This document shows, piece by piece, positions 1 to 5,165 of a stretch of DNA of 6,048 bases. Made by a program: the position numbers and the translations under genes. The stretch is from Burkholderiaceae bacterium. Its GTDB lineage: Bacteria > Pseudomonadota > Gammaproteobacteria > Burkholderiales > Burkholderiaceae. Each line of letters opens with the position of its first letter. Position 1 is the stretch's first letter. The DNA lies in NCBI GenBank assembly GCA_025057735.1, contig JANWUU010000059.1, positions 1-6,048 on the forward strand, in the 5' to 3' direction. Below the pieces are notes generated by a model that was given only the letters and a program-made list of their open reading frames with translations, was not told the DNA's origin and did no database searches.

Positions 1-1
1 T

Positions 2-259
2 GCGCGGCTGCGCACCGCGCTGGCCGAGTTCATCCAGGACGCGCATTTTCCGGGCGCCGGTGTGGTGCCGCACGTGCGGCACGGCTACCCGCCGCGCGTC
101 ATCGACGACTGGATCGCAGCCCTCGGCGCCGATTTGGTCGCGGTCGGTGCCGCCGGCAAATCGGAGCTGGCGAGCGCCTACCTGGGCAGCGTGAGCCTGC
201 ACGTGCTGCAGGCCGCACCCTGCGACGTGCTGCTGGTGCGCGGCGGCGCGAGCGCCTGA
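2..259 (+). CDS. Universal stress protein (UspA family), C-terminal part, cut by window edge
   Basis: Only the last 85 residues are present; the reading frame is open from base 2 and ends at TGA 257-259. The fragment carries the UspA-family nucleotide-binding signature G-2X-G-9X-G(S/T): GAAG, nine residues, then GS, in the stretch VGAAGKSELASAYLGS. It is preceded by ADLVAVG and followed by the usual final strand CDVLLVRG. These features place it in the ATP-binding branch of the family, which are soluble cytoplasmic alpha/beta proteins that dimerise and act in stress tolerance. The spacing of the motif is exact, so binding should be intact. Whether the full protein has one Usp domain or two in tandem cannot be told, because the N-terminus lies outside the window. 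It has no evident functional link to the downstream operon. The family call is firm; the physiological role is unknown. Confidence 0.9.
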   Translation, partial: ARLRTALAEFIQDAHFPGAGVVPHVRHGYPPRVIDDWIAALGADLVAVGAAGKSELASAYLGSVSLHVLQAAPCDVLLVRGGASA

Positions 260-264
260 CGCCG

Positions 265-282
265 CGCCGCGCCGGCGCGGCG
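265..282 (+). terminator. Perfect 18-bp GC palindrome just after the usp gene, possible terminator
   Basis: Bases 265-282 form a perfect palindrome centred between 273 and 274, able to fold into a 7-bp all-GC stem with a CCGG loop. It starts 5 bases after the usp stop codon. The only following T-run is three bases at 294-296, so this is not a canonical intrinsic terminator. Its position fits transcript termination or 3'-end protection for usp. Chance is also possible in DNA this rich in GC. Confidence 0.35.
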
Positions 283-305
283 ATCGCCACCGCTTTAGGG
301 TGGGC

Positions 306-764
306 ATGGGGCAAAGCGCAGACACAAGCGGCGCAACCTCGCACGCAGCGGCGACCGCGGGAAACGCGTCACGCACGTCGAACTGGCGCTTCAAGGCGCG
401 GCAGCCGCACGGCGGTTTCACCTGGGGCGTGCTCGACCGCCTGAACGCGATCACGTTCAACAGTAGCCCGGTCAAGGAGCTGCGCGCGCTCGCATTGATC
501 CAGCAACTGCTGCGCGAAGAAGGCGCACCGCCGACCTGCGGCCGCGCGCCGCTGTTCGCGCCGATCGAGGCGCTGCGCATGCGCCGCATCGCCGCCGACG
601 CGGAGAGGGCGCGGCTCGGCGTGGGCACGAAGATGAATACCGCGTGGGCTTTCCTGCGCCGCTTGCACGGCATCGGACGCAGCGCCGCCGACGAATGGCT
701 GGCGCGCAACTTCACCCACATCGGCCGCCGCTCGACGCTGAACCTGGCGGCTTTTCTGCTGTGA
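306..764 (+). pseudogene. Patatin-like phospholipase remnant with internal deletion
   Basis: The open frame gives 152 residues from ATG 306 (GTG 300 is an alternative; AGGG at 297-300 could serve either poorly). Residues about 35-46, HGGFTWGVLDRL, match the N-terminal oxyanion-hole region of bacterial patatin-like phospholipases (usual form GGGxHGAFTWGVLDRLL). The next residues, NAITFNSSPVKELRAL, and everything to the end (EALRMRRIAADAE, LGVGTKMNTAWAFLRRLH, AADEWLARNF, RRSTLNL) match the C-terminal part of the same family. The roughly 200 residues that normally lie between, including the GXSXG serine nucleophile and the DG(G/A) aspartate, are absent. A frame change also appears in the glycine-rich loop: bases 359-397 read GKRVTHVELALQG in another frame, the expected lead-in to the GGG motif. 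The product cannot have lipase activity. A translated short protein is possible but no function is evident. Confidence 0.75.
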
Positions 765-987
765 CGGGCGCGGCGGGCGGATCCTGCAATCGAGCTTCGA
801 CCGCTGTGCCTCGGGATCGTCGAGCACGGGCGTGTGCGTGTCGACCACGATGACCGCGAGGTGCGGTACAGCGCATCGTCGCGGCGATCGGATTCTCGCC
901 CGCTGGCGAGCGTGCGCTGGCGCGGTAGGCTGGCGCTTGCCGCCGGGTTGCTGCGCTGACGAGGCAGCCGGCGCGCTAGCGCGCGGC
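765..987. other. Intergenic stretch, no convincing gene
   Basis: These 223 bases lie between the patatin remnant and the convergent LysR gene. I see no start codon with a ribosome binding site, no recognisable protein in any frame and no tRNA-like fold. A small perfect hairpin lies at 895-910 (CTCGCC, four-base loop CGCT, GGCGAG), but it is not followed by a T-run in either direction. The frame of the patatin remnant stays open after its stop codon until TGA 957-959 without matching anything I know. Confidence 0.5.
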
Positions 988-988
988 T
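966..988 (-). terminator. Stem-loop at the 3' end of the LysR gene
   Basis: Bases 971-984 are a perfect 14-bp palindrome (GCGCGCTAGCGCGC). Outside it, AGCC at 966-969 pairs with GGCT at 985-988, with G970 as a bulge, giving a stem of about nine base pairs and a CTAG loop. It overlaps the LysR stop codon (988-990) on the minus strand. No U-tract follows on that strand, so a role in termination or mRNA stability is plausible but unproven. Confidence 0.35.
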
Positions 989-1899
989 CAACCCGGGTGC
1001 GCCGCGGCTTGCGCGCGCAAGAAGTCGCCGAGCAGGCGCGCGCCGACCGATTGCAGCGCCTGCGGCCGGCGCGCGACGACGAAGCGCCGCAGCGCCCAGG
1101 GTTCGGCGAGCGGCACCGTCCGCAGCTGGGCGCGGCTCGGGTTCGGCGCGACCGCTTCGCGCGGCAGGATGGCGACGCCCAGGCCGGCGGCGACCAGTCG
1201 CGCTGCCGCGTCCATCGACGAGACCTGCACGCGATACGACAGCGTGCGCGACAGCAGCGCCGCCTGCCGCCGCAGCAATTGATCCATCAGCCCGCCGGGG
1301 GCGACACCGATCGTGATCTGCGGCAACACCTCGGGGAACGACACCCGCTTGCGGCGCGCCAGCGGGTGCGAGGCGGCAACTGCGACGCAGAGTTGGTCGG
1401 ATCGATACGGCACGACATGCACGCCGGTCAGATCCACCGCGTCCCATAACACGCCGACGTCGGCCAAGCCTTCACGCAGGCTGCGCACGATGTCCGCGCT
1501 GTTGCGCTCGTCCAGGCTCACCGTGAAACCCGGATGAGCGCGCAGGAAGCGCACGATGTCCTCGGGTAGCCGTTCGGCCAGCACGGAGGGACTGGCCAGC
1601 ACGCGCACGCTGCCTTGGACGCCGCGGGCGAACGCGCCCACTTCGGCGCGCACTCGATCCAGCGCCGCCAGCACCTCGCGCGCCCGCATCAGCAGTGCCT
1701 CGCCGGCGGCGGTGGGCTCGACCCCGCGCCGACCGCGCTGCAGCAGCCGCACACCGAGCTCGGACTCGAGCGCGGCCAGCCGTTTCGACAGCGCCGAGGT
1801 CACCAGCGCTTCGCGTTCGGCGGCGCGCGCGAGCGAGCCTTCCTCGCAGATGGCGACGAAGTACCGCAGGCTGCGCGGATCGACCGGACGATTCGGCAT
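988..1899 (-). CDS. LysR-family transcriptional regulator
   Basis: This 303-residue protein has the standard LysR length and layout. The N-terminal winged helix-turn-helix spans residues about 9-66 (SLRYFVAICEEGSLARAA, then TSALSKRLAALESELGVRLLQR and the wing ending EPTAAGEALL). A linker helix runs to about residue 93. The periplasmic-binding-protein-like effector domain begins at GSVRVLASPSVLAERL and runs to the C-terminus. The ATG at 1897-1899 is supported by AGGA on the minus strand (bases 1908-1911) eight bases upstream. It is transcribed away from the HMG-CoA lyase-family operon, with 119 bp between the two starts. This is the classic LysR arrangement in which the regulator represses itself and activates the divergent genes when it binds a pathway substrate or intermediate. 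The effector is unknown; by context it should be the acid consumed by the operon or its CoA ester. Confidence 0.93.
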   Translation of the reverse strand: MPNRPVDPRSLRYFVAICEEGSLARAAEREALVTSALSKRLAALESELGVRLLQRGRRGVEPTAAGEALLMRAREVLAALDRVRAEVGAFARGVQGSVRVLASPSVLAERLPEDIVRFLRAHPGFTVSLDERNSADIVRSLREGLADVGVLWDAVDLTGVHVVPYRSDQLCVAVAASHPLARRKRVSFPEVLPQITIGVAPGGLMDQLLRRQAALLSRTLSYRVQVSSMDAAARLVAAGLGVAILPREAVAPNPSRAQLRTVPLAEPWALRRFVVARRPQALQSVGARLLGDFLRAQAAAHPG

Positions 1900-2018
1900 G
1901 CGGCATATCCTGCCGCAGCCTTTCCGAAATTGAAATCGTGCTTTGAAAAAGGATCAGCGCAGCCGCCGCGGACAACGCATAAAGTGCGCGCCGTCAACTT
2001 GGCGAACACGACCCTTTG
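1900..2018. promoter_or_regulatory. Divergent control region between lysR and the catabolic operon
   Basis: This 119-bp gap must hold promoters for both directions. Bases 1921-1953 form an AT-rich island in otherwise GC-rich DNA. It contains a TTTC-C-GAAA palindrome (1921-1929) and two direct copies of TTGAAA (1930-1935 and 1943-1948) spaced 13 bp start to start. Several T-N11-A pairs fit the loose LysR-box rule. A possible plus-strand -10 element is CATAAA at 1978-1983. It has no good -35 partner, as is common for LysR-activated promoters. The operator assignment rests on position and composition only. No clear ribosome binding site precedes ATG 2019. Confidence 0.5.
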
Positions 2019-2939
2019 ATGCCCGCTCCTGTCAGCATTCGCGAAGTGGGCCTGCGCGACGGACTGCAGGCACTGGCCCGCGTCGTGCCCACCGACACCA
2101 AGATCGAATGGCTGCGCGCGCTGCACGCCGCCGGCGTACGCGAAATCGAGGTCGGCTCCTTCGTCCCGGCGCGGCTGCTGCCGCAGTTGGCGGACACCGC
2201 GGAGCTGGTCGCCGCCGCGCGCATGCTGCCGGGGCTTACGACCTCGGTGCTGGTGCCCAACCTGAAGGGCGCGCAGGCCGCGCTCGATGCCGGAGCCGAC
2301 GTGATGCTGCTGCCGCTGTCGGCGAGCCGCGCGCACTCGCTCGCCAACCTGCGCAAGACGCCGGATGAGGTCGTAGCCGAGATCGGGCGCATCCGCGCCG
2401 CGCGCGACGCGGCCGCCAGCCGATGCGAAATCGAGGTCGGCATCAGCACCGCGTTCGGCTGCACGATCCAGGGTGAGGTCGCAGCCGACGAGGTGCTGCG
2501 GCTGCTCGAAGCGGCACTTGACGCCGGGGCGGACACCGTCGGACTGGCCGACACCGTCGGCTATGCCGATCCGCTCGCGGTGCGCCGCCTGTTCGAGCGC
2601 GCGTTCGCGCGCGTCGGGGGCCGGCTTGTCTGCGGCCACTTCCACGACACGCGCGGGCTCGGACTCGCCAACGTCTATGCGGCCTGGGAGGTCGGCGTGC
2701 GGCGCTTCGACGCCAGCATCGGCGGCATCGGCGGCTGCCCGCACGCGCCCGGCGCGAGCGGCAACGTTGCCACGGAAGACGTCGCGTTCCTGTTCGCCCG
2801 CATGGGCGTCGGCACCGGCATCGACCTGCCCGCGCTGCTGGCATTGCGTGCGCGCGTTTCGCGGTGGCTCGACGGCGCGCCGCTGTACGGTGCGATCGCG
2901 CGCGCCGGGCTGCCCAAGACGATGGAGCGAGCCGCATGA
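2019..2939 (+). CDS. HMG-CoA lyase-family enzyme (hydroxymethylglutaryl-CoA lyase-like)
   Basis: This is a 306-residue TIM-barrel protein of the DRE-metallolyase superfamily, close to the usual length for bacterial HMG-CoA lyases. The family cleaves a 3-hydroxy-3-methyl acyl-CoA to acetyl-CoA and a keto acid using a divalent metal. The catalytic set is complete, with spacing as I recall it from the human enzyme: R13 and D14 in GLRDGLQ, E44 in EIEVGSF, metal ligands H207 and H209 in HFHDT, catalytic C240 in GGCPHAPGASGN, and N249. Flanking positions differ from classical enzymes: the NEK after RDGLQ is ALA, and SFVSPKW is SFVPARL. Substrate may therefore not be HMG-CoA; citramalyl-CoA is a candidate. 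ATG 2019 was chosen over TTG 2016 because it puts RDGLQ at the normal distance from the N-terminus. It is the first gene of the operon, and its stop overlaps the next start as ATGA. Confidence 0.9.
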   Translation: MPAPVSIREVGLRDGLQALARVVPTDTKIEWLRALHAAGVREIEVGSFVPARLLPQLADTAELVAAARMLPGLTTSVLVPNLKGAQAALDAGADVMLLPLSASRAHSLANLRKTPDEVVAEIGRIRAARDAAASRCEIEVGISTAFGCTIQGEVAADEVLRLLEAALDAGADTVGLADTVGYADPLAVRRLFERAFARVGGRLVCGHFHDTRGLGLANVYAAWEVGVRRFDASIGGIGGCPHAPGASGNVATEDVAFLFARMGVGTGIDLPALLALRARVSRWLDGAPLYGAIARAGLPKTMERAA

Positions 2940-4144
2940 AGACTGCGCCAACCGCAGTCGCACCGCAGCCGCTGGCGGGCGTGCGCGTGGTCGAGTTCAC
3001 GCATATGGTGATGGGGCCCACCTGCGGCATGGTGCTCGGCGACCTGGGAGCGGAGGTCGTCAAGGTCGAGCCGATCGAGGGCGAGGGCACGCGTCGGCTG
3101 CTCGGCGCCGGGGCGGGCTTCTTTCCGATGTTCAACCGGAACAAGAAGAGCATCGCCGTCGATCTGCAGCGCAGCGACGGCGCCGAGATCGCGCACAAGC
3201 TCGCCGCGAGCGCCGATGTCGTGATCGAAAACTTTCGCCCCGGCGCGCTGGTCAAGTACGGCCTGGATTACGAAAGTCTCGCGGCGCGCAACGAACGGCT
3301 GATCTATGTGAGCCTGAAAGGTTTTCTGCCCGGCCCGTATGAGCATCGCACCGCGCTCGACGAAGTGGTTCAGATGATGGGCGGACTCGCTTACATGACC
3401 GGCCGTCCCGGGGATCCGCTGCGCGCGGGGGCGAGCGTCAATGACATCATGGGCGGCCTGTTCGGCGCCCTCGGCGTGCTGGCGGCACTGATCCGGCGCG
3501 CGGCCACCGGCCGCGGCACGCTCGTGCACAGCGGATTGTTCGAGAACAATGTGTTTTTGGTCGGGCAGCACATGCTGCAGTACGCGGTGACGGGCATCGC
3601 GCCGCGGCCGATGCCGGCGCGCGAAAGCCCGTGGGCCGTCTACGACGTGTTCACCGTCAAGGACGGCGAGCAGATCTTTCTGGCCGCGGTGAGCGACGCG
3701 CAGTGGCAGACCTTCTGCGACATCCTCGGCTTCGCCGACCTGAAGGCGGATCCGCGTCTGGCCAGCAACAACGACCGCGTGCGCGCCCGCCCGTGGCTGC
3801 TCGCCGCGCTGCGCAAGCGGCTGGCCGGCTTCGGCGCCGCCGAACTGGCCGCTCGCTTCGAGCGCGCCGGACTTCCGTTCGCACCGATCCGACGACCCGA
3901 AGACCTGTTCGACGATCCGCACCTGCAAGCGACCGGCGGCCTGGCGGACATCGCGCTGCCCGACGGCGAGCGCGCGGGTCAGACCGTGCAGACGCCGCTG
4001 CTGCCGCTGGCATTCGACCGTACGCGGCCCGGCGTGCGCCTGTCGCCGCCGCGGCGCGGCGCGCACACGCGCGAGCTGCTCGCCGGCTTGGGGTATGGTG
4101 ATGCGCAGATCGCGGATTTTCTGCATCGGGCCATCGTGGCCTGA
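2936..4144 (+). CDS. CaiB/BaiF family III CoA-transferase
   Basis: This 402-residue cytoplasmic protein has the standard length of family III CoA-transferases, which move CoA from a donor thioester to a carboxylic acid through an enzyme-bound anhydride. The N-terminal Rossmann-like motif is LAGVRVVEFTHMVMGPTCG followed by LGDLGAEVVKVEP. NRNKKSIAVDLQ and ADVVIENFRPGAL follow, all typical of the family. The catalytic aspartate is D170 in ASVNDIMGG, equivalent to Asp169 of E. coli formyl-CoA transferase. The family's C-terminal signature RRPEDLFDDPHLQATGG is present. ATG 2936 overlaps the lyase stop codon by four bases and has GGAG at 2924-2927, eight bases upstream, so translation is probably coupled. 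Next to a lyase that needs a CoA ester, its likely job is to activate the same acid, for example succinyl-CoA:citramalate CoA transfer. The acid specificity cannot be read from the sequence. Confidence 0.93.
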   Translation: MKTAPTAVAPQPLAGVRVVEFTHMVMGPTCGMVLGDLGAEVVKVEPIEGEGTRRLLGAGAGFFPMFNRNKKSIAVDLQRSDGAEIAHKLAASADVVIENFRPGALVKYGLDYESLAARNERLIYVSLKGFLPGPYEHRTALDEVVQMMGGLAYMTGRPGDPLRAGASVNDIMGGLFGALGVLAALIRRAATGRGTLVHSGLFENNVFLVGQHMLQYAVTGIAPRPMPARESPWAVYDVFTVKDGEQIFLAAVSDAQWQTFCDILGFADLKADPRLASNNDRVRARPWLLAALRKRLAGFGAAELAARFERAGLPFAPIRRPEDLFDDPHLQATGGLADIALPDGERAGQTVQTPLLPLAFDRTRPGVRLSPPRRGAHTRELLAGLGYGDAQIADFLHRAIVA

Positions 4145-4153
4145 ACCGCGCGC

Positions 4154-4159
4154 AAGGAG
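4154..4159 (+). promoter_or_regulatory. Strong ribosome binding site for the solute receptor gene
   Basis: AAGGAG lies seven bases upstream of ATG 4167. It is the only near-consensus Shine-Dalgarno site in the operon. It fixes the receptor's start at 4167 rather than in-frame starts further upstream, which would overlap the CoA-transferase gene. It would also allow the receptor to be made in larger amounts than the neighbouring enzymes. Confidence 0.8.
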
Positions 4160-4166
4160 ACGATCG

Positions 4167-5165
4167 ATGAGCCTGTACAACCGCAATCGCCGCGCCCTGC
4201 CCCGGCGCGCCCTCCTGTCAGCGGCCGTCGCGGCGCTGGCCACCGCCCTCCTCGCCGGCCCGGCGCGTGCTCAGGGCGACAAGCCGATCCGTTTCGTGCT
4301 GCCAAATGCGGCCGGCTCGGGCGTCGATCTGATCACGCGCACCGTGCAACCGGCGCTGGCGAAAGCGCTCGGCAGGCCGGTGGTCGTCGAAAACCAGCCC
4401 GGCGCCGGCGGTGTGGTCGGCTTGCAGACGCTGGCGCGCGCCGCGCCCGATGGATCGACGCTGAGCGTGGTGTCGAACAACGTCGTGATCTTTCCCAGCG
4501 TGCTCAAGAGCCTGCCATTCGACATGCCCGGCGATTTCACGCCGATCGCCGTGGTCGGCTACACGCCGGTCGTGTTGGTGGTCAATCCGAAGGTGCCGGC
4601 CAACAATGCCCGCGAACTGATCGCCTGGCTGAAGGAGCGCAAGGGCGAGGCCAACTACGCCTCGGGCGGCAACGGCACGATCCTGCATCTGGCCACCGCG
4701 ATGTTCCTCGACGAGGCCGGCGTCGGCGCGCGCCATATCCCGTACAAGGGCGTAGGACCGATGCTGACCGACGTGATCGGCGGACAGGTCGAATTCGCCA
4801 CCGCCGCGCTGCCGAGCGTGCAGCAGCATCTGAAGACCGGCGCGCTGAAGGCGATCGGGGTGGCCACCGCGCAGCGCGTGCCGGCGGCACCCGAGATCCC
4901 GACTTTCGTCGAGCAGGGGCTGCCCGGCTATGTCGTCGAAGCGTGGTTTGCCGTGATCGGGCCGAAGGGGCTGCCGGCTGCCGAGGTGCAACGCGTGCAC
5001 GCGGCGGTCGTGCAGGCGTTCAACGATCCTGCGGTGAAAGACGCGATGGCCAAGCAGGGCAACGTGATCGACATTCAGCCGCCCGAGCGTGCCGCCGCGT
5101 TCTTCCGCAGCGAACTGGCCAAATACGCGGCGCTAGTCAAGAAAGCCGGCGTCGAGGCGCAGTGA
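4167..5165 (+). CDS. Bug/TctC-family periplasmic solute-binding receptor
   Basis: The protein is 332 residues, normal for the family. Residues 1-35 form a secretion signal: basic start (NRNRRALPRR), a hydrophobic stretch (ALLSAAVAALATALLAG), and cleavage predicted after ARA at 33-35, giving a mature start QGDKPIRF. The PRRALLS stretch resembles a twin-arginine motif, so Tat export is possible, though Sec cannot be excluded. The mature part has the family landmarks: GSGVDLITR, LGRPVVVENQPGAGG, ARAAPDGSTL, YASGGNGTILHLA, IPYKGVGPMLTDVIGGQVEF and TFVEQGLPGY. Such receptors bind carboxylates or other small acids in the periplasm and pass them to a TctA/TctB tripartite transporter, or act in sensing. 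No tctA or tctB gene is visible nearby. Its place inside the operon implies that its ligand is the pathway substrate. Its stop overlaps the next gene's GTG. Confidence 0.92.
   Translation: MSLYNRNRRALPRRALLSAAVAALATALLAGPARAQGDKPIRFVLPNAAGSGVDLITRTVQPALAKALGRPVVVENQPGAGGVVGLQTLARAAPDGSTLSVVSNNVVIFPSVLKSLPFDMPGDFTPIAVVGYTPVVLVVNPKVPANNARELIAWLKERKGEANYASGGNGTILHLATAMFLDEAGVGARHIPYKGVGPMLTDVIGGQVEFATAALPSVQQHLKTGALKAIGVATAQRVPAAPEIPTFVEQGLPGYVVEAWFAVIGPKGLPAAEVQRVHAAVVQAFNDPAVKDAMAKQGNVIDIQPPERAAAFFRSELAKYAALVKKAGVEAQ

Noticed and set aside
895..910. Six-base-pair hairpin CTCGCC-CGCT-GGCGAG as an intrinsic terminator
   Set aside because: No T-run follows it on either strand, and hairpins this short are common in such GC-rich sequence.
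765..959. Open continuation of the patatin frame past its stop codon, including EHGRVRVDHDDREVRY
   Set aside because: It looked protein-like, but it has no start codon or ribosome binding site and matches no family I recognise. An open frame of 65 codons is unremarkable at this GC content.
2675..4243. A 522-codon open frame on the minus strand opposite the CoA-transferase and lyase genes, and similar long minus-strand frames at 1800-2963 and 4218-5000
   Set aside because: They lie opposite genes with clear family motifs, have arginine/alanine-rich low-complexity translations and match no known fold. Long antisense open frames are expected in DNA with this GC-rich codon bias.
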